Below, one piece after another: positions 8,961-16,927 of a stretch of 64,000 bases of DNA. The translations under genes and the position numbers were made by a program. This DNA is from Rhizobium sp. L43 (lineage in GTDB: Bacteria > Pseudomonadota > Alphaproteobacteria > Rhizobiales > Rhizobiaceae). The stretch spans positions 124,001-188,000 of the forward strand of contig NZ_NWSQ01000010.1 of NCBI RefSeq assembly GCF_002531725.1, given 5' to 3'. Every line of letters starts with the position of its first letter. The first letter of the stretch is position 1. A model generated the notes under the pieces. That model made no database searches and was not told the DNA's origin. It saw only the letters and a program-made list of their open reading frames with translations.

Positions 8961-9356
8961 ATGACCGAGAAGCTTCTTTTCACCGGCAAGACCCACATCG
9001 CCGGCGGCCGCAACGGCTATGCACGCAGCAGCGACGGCACGCTCGACATCAAACTGCCGCAGCCGCATCCGGCGGCCGAAAACCTGTTCGGCGCCGCCTG
9101 GTCGGCCTGCTATATCGGCGCCATCGAGCTCGCCGCCGCGCAGCGGAAGATCGCGCTGCCGGCCGGTCCCGAGGTCGATGCCGAGATCTCTCTCCATGCC
9201 GATAACGGTTCTTTCTTCCTGCGCGCACGCCTTGATGTCAGCCTGCCGGGTATTGACCGCGCCATCGCTGAGGATCTGATCGAGGCAGCCCATGGCATTT
9301 GCCCCTATTCGAAGGCGACCCACGGCAATATCGACGTCGACACCAGGCTTGTCTGA
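8961..9356 (+). CDS. ohr: Organic hydroperoxide resistance protein Ohr
   Basis: A complete 131-residue Ohr/OsmC-fold protein. Both catalytic cysteines are present: C50 in SACYIGA and C115 in ICPYSKATHGN. The conserved Arg and Glu region is in the N-terminal half (GGRNGYARS, and later GPEVDAEISL). Ohr reduces organic and fatty-acid hydroperoxides in the cytosol with lipoyl-dependent recycling. The promoter region holds two palindromic sites shared with ohrR, and a terminator-like hairpin follows the gene. Its regulator gene ohrR lies on the other strand about 1.6 kb away rather than next to it. Confidence 0.95.
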   Translation: MTEKLLFTGKTHIAGGRNGYARSSDGTLDIKLPQPHPAAENLFGAAWSACYIGAIELAAAQRKIALPAGPEVDAEISLHADNGSFFLRARLDVSLPGIDRAIAEDLIEAAHGICPYSKATHGNIDVDTRLV

Positions 9357-9394
9357 ACGGGAAGGGCGGCCTCGTCGCCGTCATCTTCAAGCGG

Positions 9395-9423
9395 GGGTCT
9401 GCCGAAAGGCGGCAGACCCGTTT
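9395..9423 (+). terminator. Probable terminator of ohr
   Basis: A 9-bp perfect stem, GGGTCTGCC / GGCAGACCC, with a 7-base loop, followed by GTTTCTG. The T tract is short, so termination may be partial and allow read-through into the gene at 9464. Confidence 0.55.
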
Positions 9424-9463
9424 CTGAGCCAGCAGCCAAAGCTGCCGATCCGGAGAACATGCC

Positions 9464-10504
9464 ATGACCAACAGCCACGCGGAGCCGCGCCGGGCCTATG
9501 ACGAGTTTTCGCTTGTGCTCGATCCCGATGTCTACGAGCCGCTGCCGAACGATTGGCTGATCGGCATCACCGACGTCGTCGGCTCGACCGCGGCGATCCG
9601 ATCGGGGCGCTATGAAGACGTCAATTATGCCGGTGCATCGATCATCGCCGCACTCGGCAATGCCTGGGGTTCGTTCGATTTTCCCTTCGTCTTTCGCGGA
9701 GACGGAGCAGCCTTCGCCTTGCCGGCGAACGGCATCATGGCCGCGACATCGGCCTTGCGCGATGTCGCGGGCTTCGCCAAAACGGATCTTCATCTCGACC
9801 TGCGTGTCGGGCTCGTCACCGTCGGCGAAATCCGCGCGAACGGGCGCGACGTCAGGATCGCCCGCTATGCCGCGTCCGAGAGCGCGACCTATGCGATGTT
9901 TGCCGGAGGCGGGCTCAAATGGGCGGAGCAGCAGATCAAGATCGGCCGCTTTCTGGTCAAGCCCGGCCGTTATGCAATGAGGCCCGACCTCAGAGGCTTG
10001 AGCTGCGACTGGGCGCCGTTCCCGAGCCAACGCGGCGAGATCCTGTCGCTGCTGGTTGAGCCGCGAGACCATACGCGCCCGGAGGTCTTTGCCGCGCTGG
10101 CGAAACGCGTGCTTGCAGTCTTCGATGGCGCGCCGCGCCAGTCCCATCCGCTGCCCGGGGATGTCGCCGGTATCGGCGGGGGGCAGGTCGATGCGCAACG
10201 CTGGTCGGAGGTCGCCTCCAATTCGGATTTCCGCAAATTCGATGACGGCCTGCGCCTGACGCTGGATTGCACGGCGGACCAGATCGACAGCGTCGAAGCC
10301 ATCCTTGTTGCGGCAAGGGCGCGCGGCGAAATCGATTTCGGGCTGCACCGCCAGTCGCATGCGCTGATGACCTGCCTCGTGCCATCCGGCCGGCCGGAGG
10401 CGCACCTGCATTTTCTCGACGGAATGGGCGGCGGTTATGCCAAGGCGGCCGAGATGATGGAGGAGGGCGCGCTTGCGGAGGTGGTCCGGCCGCGCGCGTT
10501 GTAG
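9464..10504 (+). CDS. DUF3095 family protein (class III cyclase-like)
   Basis: A 346-residue soluble protein. The N-terminal motif GITDVVGSTAAIRSGRYEDVNYAGAS and the later PFVFRGDGAAFALP are the hallmarks of DUF3095. Both resemble the metal-binding aspartates and the GDG turn of class III nucleotidyl cyclases, so a cyclase-like fold is likely, though the family has no agreed activity. It starts 107 bases after ohr on the same strand behind a weak terminator, and is convergent with the NUDIX and ohrR genes. The start is supported by the motif order and by AGAACATGCC upstream; the SD is not strong. Confidence 0.75.
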   Translation: MTNSHAEPRRAYDEFSLVLDPDVYEPLPNDWLIGITDVVGSTAAIRSGRYEDVNYAGASIIAALGNAWGSFDFPFVFRGDGAAFALPANGIMAATSALRDVAGFAKTDLHLDLRVGLVTVGEIRANGRDVRIARYAASESATYAMFAGGGLKWAEQQIKIGRFLVKPGRYAMRPDLRGLSCDWAPFPSQRGEILSLLVEPRDHTRPEVFAALAKRVLAVFDGAPRQSHPLPGDVAGIGGGQVDAQRWSEVASNSDFRKFDDGLRLTLDCTADQIDSVEAILVAARARGEIDFGLHRQSHALMTCLVPSGRPEAHLHFLDGMGGGYAKAAEMMEEGALAEVVRPRAL

Positions 10505-10548
10505 GCTGGGAGCGGCGCGTCGTCTCGGGCAGGCCTAATTCTGTGTCA

Positions 10549-10983
10549 TCATGCCTGTTGGCTCGTTTCCGGCCTGAGCAGGTTCAGGAGCATTTCAACG
10601 AGCTGAGGTGGCGCCAGTTCGGTTTCGCATTCGATCTCGGCGGCGGTAAACCATCGCAGTGCGGTGTGTTCATCATCGACAAGCCTTGGGACACCATGCC
10701 ATCGGTCGACGTGATAGACATGGAAGGTGGCGGATGCCCCGGGCGGGCTTTCTGAAATGAATTTTCCGGCAAACTGCCAGCGCTGCGGCGTCACGCCAAG
10801 CTCTTCCAGCAATTCCCGGCGCATTGCCGTCTCGGCATCTTCGCCGTCTTCGACATGGCCGCCCGGCAGGCTCCAACGATCCGGGTGCGTCCGGCGCTGC
10901 GAATTTCGTCTGGCGAGAAGGACGGCCCCATTCGCGATCAAGGCGCCGATTGCGATTTCGAGCATGTCACCAGGCGCCGACAT
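10549..10983 (-). CDS. NUDIX hydrolase
   Basis: A 144-residue protein with an intact NUDIX box, GGHVEDGEDAETAMRRELLEELGV (Gx5Ex7REUxEExGU), near residues 38-61. The N-terminal strand IAIGALIANGAVLLARRNS and RTHPDRWSLPGG fit MutT-like enzymes that hydrolyse oxidised or otherwise damaged nucleoside diphosphate derivatives. It begins 9 bases after the ohrR stop on the same strand and has no good SD of its own, so translation is probably coupled to ohrR. A role in nucleotide clean-up during peroxide stress is inferred from that arrangement. An ATG 18 bases further in is an alternative start. Confidence 0.85.
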   Translation of the reverse strand: MSAPGDMLEIAIGALIANGAVLLARRNSQRRTHPDRWSLPGGHVEDGEDAETAMRRELLEELGVTPQRWQFAGKFISESPPGASATFHVYHVDRWHGVPRLVDDEHTALRWFTAAEIECETELAPPQLVEMLLNLLRPETSQQA

Positions 10984-10992
10984 GTGCCGCAA

Positions 10993-11487
10993 TCATGATT
11001 TTGCCGGCTCGGCCTGCGCCCGCAACAGGTTGTCGCGCAGTCGCGTCACCGATTGCTGTACGACGGGAAAATCTTCGCCGAGACCGGTAGCGGTGATCAG
11101 GGTGGAGCTGGGATCGGTGTCGAGGAGATCGCGTCCCGCCGGCGTCAGGCTCACGCGCACCTGCCGTTCATCGGCGGGATCGCGATGGCGGGTGATAAAG
11201 CCGACCGACTCCAGCTTCTTCAGAATCGGCGTCAGCGTGTTGGATTCCAGGAACAGTTTTTCCCCCAGCATGCTGACCGTCTGGTCGTCCTCCTCGGAGA
11301 GGGCCACCATGGCGATATACTGAGTATAGGTCAGGCCGAGCGCGTCCAGGATCGGCTTATAGGCGCGGCCGAAGGCAAGATTGGCCGAATAGACCGCGAA
11401 GCACAGGAAGTTTGAAAGCTTCCGGCCGTCACCGTCATTCTTCGCAGAGGCTGATGCAGACTGGTTTGCGGTTTTAGACGTGGCCAT
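10993..11487 (-). CDS. ohrR: MarR-family peroxide-sensing repressor OhrR
   Basis: A 164-residue MarR protein. The sensing cysteine is in the conserved N-terminal helix LSNFLCFAVYSANLAFGRAYKP near residue 30. The winged helix reads TVSMLGEKLFLESNTLTPILKKLESVGFITRHRDPADERQVRVSLTPAG. Members release DNA when that cysteine is oxidised by organic peroxides. The ATG at 11487 is preferred to one 33 bases upstream because CAGGAAA precedes it at the right distance. A palindromic site at 11530, matching two at ohr, would give autoregulation. Confidence 0.92.
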   Translation of the reverse strand: MATSKTANQSASASAKNDGDGRKLSNFLCFAVYSANLAFGRAYKPILDALGLTYTQYIAMVALSEEDDQTVSMLGEKLFLESNTLTPILKKLESVGFITRHRDPADERQVRVSLTPAGRDLLDTDPSSTLITATGLGEDFPVVQQSVTRLRDNLLRAQAEPAKS

Positions 11488-11529
11488 CGGAATTTCCTGT
11501 CGGGCTTTCAATATCGCCATTATATATAT

Positions 11530-11550
11530 CGCATCCGATTAGATCGCAAT
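11530..11550. promoter_or_regulatory. Candidate OhrR site 3 upstream of ohrR
   Basis: CGCATCCGATTAGATCGCAA, followed by T, repeats the CGCATCCGATT arm seen upstream of ohr at 8906. It lies 43 bases ahead of the chosen ohrR start, next to an AT-rich TATATATAT tract that may form the promoter. Confidence 0.6.
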
Positions 11551-11630
11551 GGTGAGTTGGCGATTTTCACACGGGCGGCGGCCGACGCCTGTAGCAGCGT
11601 TGCGGGCGGCGGCCAGTCTTCTTCGATGGC

Positions 11631-12401
11631 TTAGCCGAATTTTTCCGTCGTATCGGCCTTGCCGAATACCCAGTAGCCGGATGCCTTGATCCAGCTCAGC
11701 GGGTAGCCTCGTTCAAGCAGATGGGCGCGAACAGCGCGTGTCACCGAGGCTTCCGCCGCGACCCAGACGAAGGTCTCCGGCTGGATATCGACCGCGCTCA
11801 ACAGCGTCAGCAGTGCTGCGGCATCGGTTGCCTGTGAGAGAGGCCGGTGCGCCCAGCGGACATCAAGTTCGGCACGGGTGTCGAAGCTCTGCTCTTCCAG
11901 CGGGCCGGTGACGGCGGCGATGGTGGTGATGACGGTTCCGGCGCCGCTTTCCTCGATGCGGCGGCCGATCGCCGGCAGCGCCGTTTCGTCGCCGATCAAC
12001 AGCCAGCGTTTGACCGTCGCCGAAACGACGGCGGAGCCCCTGGGGCCGCCGATCTCGAGCCTGTCGCCGGGGCGCGCGCCGATCGCCCATCGCGTCACCG
12101 GGCCTGCCTCGTGCAGGGCGAAGTCGATGGTCAACCTCCGCTCGGTATTGTCATAGCGGCGTGGGGTGTAGTCACGGCGTTCTTCGTCGCCATCGGCAGC
12201 GGGAACGAAGATTTTGATGTGGTCGTCGGGCGCCAGGCTGGTGAAATCGGCGAGATCGTCACCGTTCAGCGTGATGCGGCGCATGCCGGGGGTGATATCG
12301 ACGATGCTTTCGACCGAGAGCATGCGCCGTCGGGTATCGTGGCGGACCCGTTCGATGCCGGGGGCGGGTGAAGCGAGTTCTTTGAGTTGATTGTTGTCCA
12401 T
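11631..12401 (-). CDS. Siderophore-interacting protein (FAD-dependent ferric reductase)
   Basis: A 256-residue SIP/ViuB-type flavoprotein. The FAD-binding barrel contains MRRITLNGDDLADF, DDHIKIFVP and the flavin motif RDYTPRRYD (RxYTxR). The C-terminal NAD(P)-binding-like lobe contains RWLLIGDETALPAIGRRIEE and the terminal SGYWVFGK. Family members reduce ferric siderophores in the cytosol. The ATG at 12401 is chosen because GAAGGA precedes it; 13 in-frame upstream codons lack a site. It is monocistronic, with no siderophore genes adjacent. Confidence 0.9.
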   Translation of the reverse strand: MDNNQLKELASPAPGIERVRHDTRRRMLSVESIVDITPGMRRITLNGDDLADFTSLAPDDHIKIFVPAADGDEERRDYTPRRYDNTERRLTIDFALHEAGPVTRWAIGARPGDRLEIGGPRGSAVVSATVKRWLLIGDETALPAIGRRIEESGAGTVITTIAAVTGPLEEQSFDTRAELDVRWAHRPLSQATDAAALLTLLSAVDIQPETFVWVAAEASVTRAVRAHLLERGYPLSWIKASGYWVFGKADTTEKFG

Positions 12402-12588
12402 GTATCCTTCCGGTGCTTGGAAGCTCGATCCGCAGGACACAGTCGCGCAGATCGAAGCCGCAAAGCCGTTCGATCATACGCGTTGAGTGACGTTAACGCT
12501 TACGTGGCCGGGTGACCCGACCATTGCGGTTTGATGTAACCGACGATGGCGGCATGTGCAACCGCGGGGGAACGGACAATGGCGATGA

Positions 12589-12891
12589 TTGCCAAAGTTT
12601 AACTTTCCGGTGCGGTTTCGATCGGGCAATGATCGGCCGATCGACGGCCGGCACGAGTATTTGGCTCACCGCAGTTTCATCGAAGCCATGCCTGCGACGA
12701 AGGCCATGGTGCGCTCGGCATATTTTGCCAATTCCGTTGGTATCAACGCCTGTGTTCCAGTCGGAACGGCGGAAGCGATCGGCAATACGCTGTGTACATT
12801 CCTGGAAGAGAATCCCGGCATACGCGACGCCACCGGCGAGGAGCTGATGACAACGTTGATTGCCTATAAATACCGCTGCCCCGTGCCGTGA
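12589..12891 (+). pseudogene. Rap1a/Tai-like immunity-domain remnant
   Basis: The last 60 residues of this frame (SAYFANSVGINACVPVGTAE, ending IAYKYRCPVP) fit the Rap1a/Tai pattern: GxxxG-type helix, CVP, a FLEENP segment and a final aliphatic-aromatic-x-C-P. Rap1a and Tai proteins are periplasmic immunity partners of type VI amidase effectors, but related domains occur as orphans. A TGA sits immediately before the first possible start, a TTG, and no signal peptide is encoded. I read it as an N-terminally broken gene. No effector gene is nearby. The domain assignment is from pattern memory and is moderate at best. Confidence 0.4.
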
Positions 12892-13197
12892 GAATTTTAA
12901 ACTCACGCCAGCTTGCCGGCTTCGATGAAGCGGCTGAGCGAGGTGACTTTCTGCATATCGGGAATAGATATATCTCCAGCAGGCAGGCTTTCGCATAGGC
13001 AGGCCGCTTCAAATGCCGAATTGAAATTCGCATGGGAGCTCGCGTAACGCGACCGAGGCCAGCGCCTCGCGCCGGGTGGGATGAGCGGCCCGACACGGCG
13101 TCCTAGACCAACGGATTTTCAGCGGCGCCGGATCTCCGGCCCCAAGCCAGCATGCTTTCGATCCTTCAACGCTCACCACTCGGAAGGAAACCAGATC
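12892..13197. other. Intergenic stretch with a short minus-strand protein-like tail
   Basis: No complete gene is visible. On the minus strand one frame ends at about 12904 with a protein-like tail (ISIPDMQKVTSLSRFIEAGK, then LA and stop) and stays open for some 45 codons without a start codon. It may be the eroded end of a lost gene, but I cannot name it. An inverted repeat occurs near 13045 (CTCGCGTAACGCGA). The SD of the following hydrolase lies at 13181-13189. Confidence 0.3.
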
Positions 13198-13980
13198 ATG
13201 ATGATCAACAGACGCGCTTTCTCGGCCGCCCTCGTTGCCGGCGCCGCCGCCTCTCTGCTTGCCGCCCGCGGCATGGCCGCGACATTAGCTCCCGTCAAAG
13301 CACGCAATATCGTGCTGGCGCATGGGCTGTTTGCCGACGGTTCGTGCTGGACCGAGGTGATCACGCGCCTGCAGGCGGCCGGGCTGAACGCCACGGCGGT
13401 GCAGAACCCGCTGACGACCTTGCCCGAGGCCGTCGCTTCGGTAAAGCGGGTGCTCGATCGGCAGGATGGCCCGACGGTTCTGGTCGGCCATTCGTTTTCC
13501 GGCATGATGGTCACGGAGGCTGGCGTGCACGCCAACGTTTCGGCGCTCGTCTATGTCGCTGCGCGGGCGCCGGATGCGGGTGAGGATTATACCGCTCTCG
13601 CCAAGACCTTCCCGACGCCGCCTGCTTCCGCCGGCATCGTCTTCGACGGCGACGAGGGGCGTCTGAGCGAAGCGGCTTTTCTGCGTGATTTCGCCGGCGA
13701 CCTGCCGGAGGAAAGGGCGAAAGTGCTCTATGCCGTGCAGCAGCCGTTCCAGAAGGCGCTGCTGACCGGCAAGACCACTGCGGCCGCCTGGCGTTCGAAG
13801 CCGAGCTGGTATGCTGTCTCGACCGAGGACCGGACGATCGATCCCGATCTCGAACGCTTCATGGCCAAGCGCATGGGCGCAAAGACCATCGAGGTGAAGG
13901 CCAGCCACCTCTCACTGATCTCTCATCCCGACGAGATCACCCGGCTGATCCTGGAGGCTGCGGGGCAGAATACGGACTGA
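13198..13980 (+). CDS. Exported alpha/beta hydrolase
   Basis: A 260-residue protein starting MMINRRAF; GGAAGGAA lies 9 bases before the first ATG. The leader NRRAFSAALVAGAAASLLAA has twin arginines and may use the Tat route. The hydrolase core has the oxyanion strand NIVLAHGLFADGSCW, the nucleophile elbow VGHSFSGM (Ser near residue 104) and a C-terminal ASHLSLISHPDEI with the candidate catalytic His. This matches the esterase/salicylate-esterase-like group often annotated only as alpha/beta hydrolase. The substrate is unknown. Confidence 0.85.
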   Translation: MMINRRAFSAALVAGAAASLLAARGMAATLAPVKARNIVLAHGLFADGSCWTEVITRLQAAGLNATAVQNPLTTLPEAVASVKRVLDRQDGPTVLVGHSFSGMMVTEAGVHANVSALVYVAARAPDAGEDYTALAKTFPTPPASAGIVFDGDEGRLSEAAFLRDFAGDLPEERAKVLYAVQQPFQKALLTGKTTAAAWRSKPSWYAVSTEDRTIDPDLERFMAKRMGAKTIEVKASHLSLISHPDEITRLILEAAGQNTD

Positions 13981-14054
13981 CGCCGGGTCGGCGACGCGGC
14001 GATGACGTTCTCCGGCTCGCTTCGATGACGGACTGCCGACCAGTGCCAGAGGGA

Positions 14055-14075
14055 TGCTCGGGTCTAGGCCGAGCA
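14055..14075. repeat. Palindrome of the rhizobial repeat type
   Basis: TGCTCGG and CCGAGCA form a perfect 7-bp inverted repeat around GTCTAGG. The arm text matches the second palindrome of the repeat interrupted by the IS at 43.7 kb (ATGCTCGGG/CCCGAGCAT), so this is probably a fragment of the same dispersed family. It occupies the spacer between the two hydrolase genes. Confidence 0.5.
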
Positions 14076-14186
14076 GGACGGAGGGTGGGCTGGCTGGTGC
14101 GGCAGGATGAACTGCTGACGGCAAGGTTTCGCCGCCGACGCAGGCAGAACCTTGCGTCGAGGGCGTTTTCACGGGACAAGCTTTGG

Positions 14187-15146
14187 ATGAGCATTCCCAA
14201 GACACATCCTTTCGCCTTCGACCCGACCTACGGCATGCGGCTCGAAGAGCTTCTCACGATCGAGCCGCCGGAGGAGCCCGATGGTTTCGACGATTTCTGG
14301 GAGGCGCGGTATCGCAAGGCGCTTGATGTCGATCCGCGGCCAGCGCTTTCCCTGAGCAAGATCAGCCATCCCGACTGGCACGTGCTCGATATCGTCTACC
14401 TCTCGACCGCCATGTTCAAGATCGGCGGCTGGCTGCTGCTGCCGCGCGAGGGGCAAGTGAAGCGAGGTCTCGTCGTCGGGCATGGGTATGGCGGGCGAGA
14501 TCAGCCTGACTTCAATCTGCCGATCAAGGAAACGGCGGTGATCTTCCCCTGCTGCCGCGGACTGTCGCTGAGCAGACATCCGCCGATTTCCGAGAACCCG
14601 TCCTGGCATGTGCTGCATGATATCGACAAGCCCGGCTCCTATATCATCGGCGGCTGCGTCGAGGATATCTGGCTTGCCGTCTCGACGCTGACGGCACTCT
14701 ATCCCTGGCTTGAGGGACATATCGGCTATAGCGGCATCAGTTTCGGGGGCGGGGTCGGGGCGATGGCGATCGCCTACGATCCCCGCATCGATCGCGGCCA
14801 TCTCGCACTGCCGAGCTTCGGGCATCAGCCGCTGCGGCTGAAGCTTCCGACCGTCGGCAGCGCGCAAGCCGTGCAGGAATATCAGGCGGAACATGGAAAC
14901 GTGCTCGAGACGCTGCGCCTTTATGATGCGGCCACCGCTGCCCGCCGGATCAAGGTGCCGATGCTGACGGCCGTTGCGCTTTTCGATCCTTCGGTCGCGC
15001 CGCCCTGCCAGTTCGCTGTCGCCAATTCGATACCGAAATTTAATGAAATCTTCATCCTGGATGCCGGGCATTTCGACTACCCTGGAAGCGCTGAGCAAGA
15101 GGCGGTTCTCCGCGACAAGATCGGACAATTTTTCAGGGTGTCATGA
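14187..15146 (+). CDS. Acetylxylan esterase-like (AXE1) alpha/beta hydrolase
   Basis: A 319-residue cytosolic protein. The N-terminal region (EEPDGFDDFWEARY) and the lid-domain strand are typical of the AXE1/cephalosporin-C deacetylase family. The nucleophile motif is GYSGISFGGGVGAMA (GxSxGG near residue 190). Candidate acid and base are D in VALFDPSVAPPCQF and H in LDAGHFDYPG. Family members remove acetyl groups from sugars and cephalosporin. It overlaps the next esterase gene by four bases (ATGA), so the two are translated together. Upstream in-frame codons lie in repeat DNA and were not counted. Confidence 0.85.
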   Translation: MSIPKTHPFAFDPTYGMRLEELLTIEPPEEPDGFDDFWEARYRKALDVDPRPALSLSKISHPDWHVLDIVYLSTAMFKIGGWLLLPREGQVKRGLVVGHGYGGRDQPDFNLPIKETAVIFPCCRGLSLSRHPPISENPSWHVLHDIDKPGSYIIGGCVEDIWLAVSTLTALYPWLEGHIGYSGISFGGGVGAMAIAYDPRIDRGHLALPSFGHQPLRLKLPTVGSAQAVQEYQAEHGNVLETLRLYDAATAARRIKVPMLTAVALFDPSVAPPCQFAVANSIPKFNEIFILDAGHFDYPGSAEQEAVLRDKIGQFFRVS

Positions 15147-15871
15147 ACCGCGAATATCTCAGCTGGTATAGCCAGCGGCTGCATCGAGATATGGAGTTGC
15201 TGGTGTTCGGCCATGCCGGCGCCAAGGTTCTGGTCTTTCCGACGCGGGAAGGGCGTTTTTTCGAATATGAGCAGCTCGGCCTGGTCGCGAGCCTCGCCGA
15301 CAAGCTGCAGGCCGGGCAGATCCAGCTCTATTGCATCGAGGGTCTGGCTGCCGAAAGCCTCTACGGTTTCCACCGCCATCCGGCCGAGCGCATCCGCCGG
15401 CACGCGGCCCTCGAGGATTATATCCTCCACGAGGTGCTGCCGCTGATGGCTTGGAAGAACCCGCATGACTGCACCATCGTGCATGGCTGCAGCCTCGGCG
15501 CCTTCCAGGCGGCAAGCCTGTTCTTTCGCCATCCGCATCTCTTCCGCAAGCTCGTCGCCTTTTCCGGCCGCTACGACCTGACGATGAAGGTGGAATCCTT
15601 CGGCGACCTGTTCGACGGCTATTACGACGACAGCGTCTATTTCCACACGCCGACGCATTTCCTGCCCAGCCTCGGCTCCGACTGGCGTGTCGACAGGCTG
15701 CGTGAGCGCGAGATCGTTCTGACCATCGGCGATGCCGACCCTTTCCTGGACAACAACCGCTATCTCAGCCGGCTGCTGGGAGAGAAGAACATTCGCCATC
15801 AGTTGCATGTCTGGGACGGCCGCGCCCACCGCGCCGGCGCCTGGCGCAAGATGGCGCCGCTCTACATTTGA
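15143..15871 (+). CDS. Esterase-family alpha/beta hydrolase
   Basis: A 242-residue protein related to the esterase D/antigen-85-like group: GAKVLVFPTREGRFFEYEQLG near the N-terminus, the nucleophile motif VHGCSLGAFQAASL (GxSxG, Ser near residue 119), ITIGDADPFLDNNR-like acid region and a final HVWDGRAHRAGAWRKM carrying the base. It starts inside the stop of the AXE1-like gene, suggesting joint action on an acylated substrate. Function beyond ester hydrolysis cannot be read. Confidence 0.82.
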   Translation: MNREYLSWYSQRLHRDMELLVFGHAGAKVLVFPTREGRFFEYEQLGLVASLADKLQAGQIQLYCIEGLAAESLYGFHRHPAERIRRHAALEDYILHEVLPLMAWKNPHDCTIVHGCSLGAFQAASLFFRHPHLFRKLVAFSGRYDLTMKVESFGDLFDGYYDDSVYFHTPTHFLPSLGSDWRVDRLREREIVLTIGDADPFLDNNRYLSRLLGEKNIRHQLHVWDGRAHRAGAWRKMAPLYI

Positions 15872-15884
15872 TGTGGGAAGGCGG

Positions 15885-16877
15885 TCACGGCCAGCGCAAA
15901 GCCGCCGTCGCCACCGGCGCGTCCCAGAGCGCGATCTCCTCGTCGGTCAGTAAGGCGAGGGTGACGGACAGTCCCTGCATGTCGAGCGAGGTGACGTAGG
16001 TTCCGACAAGCGAGCGCTCGATCGGGATGGCTTTCTCCTCGATGAAACGGCGGGCGCTGTTATAGGCAAGGTAGAGTTCGGCCGGTGGCGTGCCGCCCAG
16101 ACCGTTGACGAAGAGCAGCGCTCGCGTGCCCGGTGTGACCGCGATGTCGCCGGCAATGGTCTCGCAGAGACGCCCGATGATGGCGTCGGCGGCGGCGAAG
16201 GGCTGCCTGGCATGGCCGGGCTCGCCATGGATTCCGACGCCCATTTCCATCTCGTCGGGTGCGAGCGAAAACGTCGTGCGCTCGGTCTGCGGCACTGTCA
16301 CGCCGTTCAGCGCGACACCCATGGAGCGGATGCGTGTGTTTAGTCCCTCGCCAAGCTGTTTCAATTCGGCAAGCGGCATGCCGCGTTCGGCGGCAGCACC
16401 GAGGATCTTTTCGACGATCAGCGTTCCGGCGACACCGCGCCGGCCGCGGCCTTCGCCTGTTCTCGACGTCTCAATATCGTCGCTGACGACGACCGTGTCG
16501 AGGCTGTGGCGGTCGCCGGCCATCTCGATCGCCATTTCGAAATTCATCAGGTCGCCGTCGTAATTCTTGACCACGAGCAGGCAGCCGGCGCCGGTATCGG
16601 CCTCCTCGATCGCGGCAATGATCTGGCTTGGCGTCGGCGAGGTGAAGATATGGCCGACGCAGGCGGCATCCAGCATGCCCTGGCCGACGAAGCCGATATG
16701 CATCGGTTCATGGCCGGCGCCGCCGCCCGAGATGAGCGCCACCTTGCCCGACGTGAGATGGCGGCGGCGGATGCATTTGCGCTCGGCCCCGAACACCACG
16801 AAGGCCTCATGGGCGCGCACGAAGCCTTCGACGCTTTCGGCGACCATGGTTTCCGCGGTGTTCATGAACTTCTTCAT
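15885..16877 (-). CDS. dhaK: Dihydroxyacetone kinase subunit DhaK
   Basis: A 330-residue DhaK. Substrate-binding and hinge motifs are ALISGGGAGHEPMHIGFVG near residue 50 and VVKNYDGDLMNFEMA near 110. The histidine that covalently binds dihydroxyacetone is in GVGIHGEPG near residue 220. DhaK works with DhaL, whose ADP is rephosphorylated by the PTS protein DhaM. It is the last gene of the long operon that starts at 27.7 kb, 51 bases after the small gene at 16928, with GGGAGGGG as its SD. Confidence 0.93.
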   Translation of the reverse strand: MKKFMNTAETMVAESVEGFVRAHEAFVVFGAERKCIRRRHLTSGKVALISGGGAGHEPMHIGFVGQGMLDAACVGHIFTSPTPSQIIAAIEEADTGAGCLLVVKNYDGDLMNFEMAIEMAGDRHSLDTVVVSDDIETSRTGEGRGRRGVAGTLIVEKILGAAAERGMPLAELKQLGEGLNTRIRSMGVALNGVTVPQTERTTFSLAPDEMEMGVGIHGEPGHARQPFAAADAIIGRLCETIAGDIAVTPGTRALLFVNGLGGTPPAELYLAYNSARRFIEEKAIPIERSLVGTYVTSLDMQGLSVTLALLTDEEIALWDAPVATAALRWP

Positions 16878-16927
16878 TAAGCCCCTCCCAAGGCCAAAAA
16901 CGTTACGTTACGTCAGCCGCTCACTCT

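Noticed and set aside
15885..16877. DhaK at the operon end as a duplicate fragment of the fused kinase.
   Set aside because: It is full length with its own active-site His and pairs naturally with the separate DhaL and DhaM, so it is a genuine PTS-type subunit.
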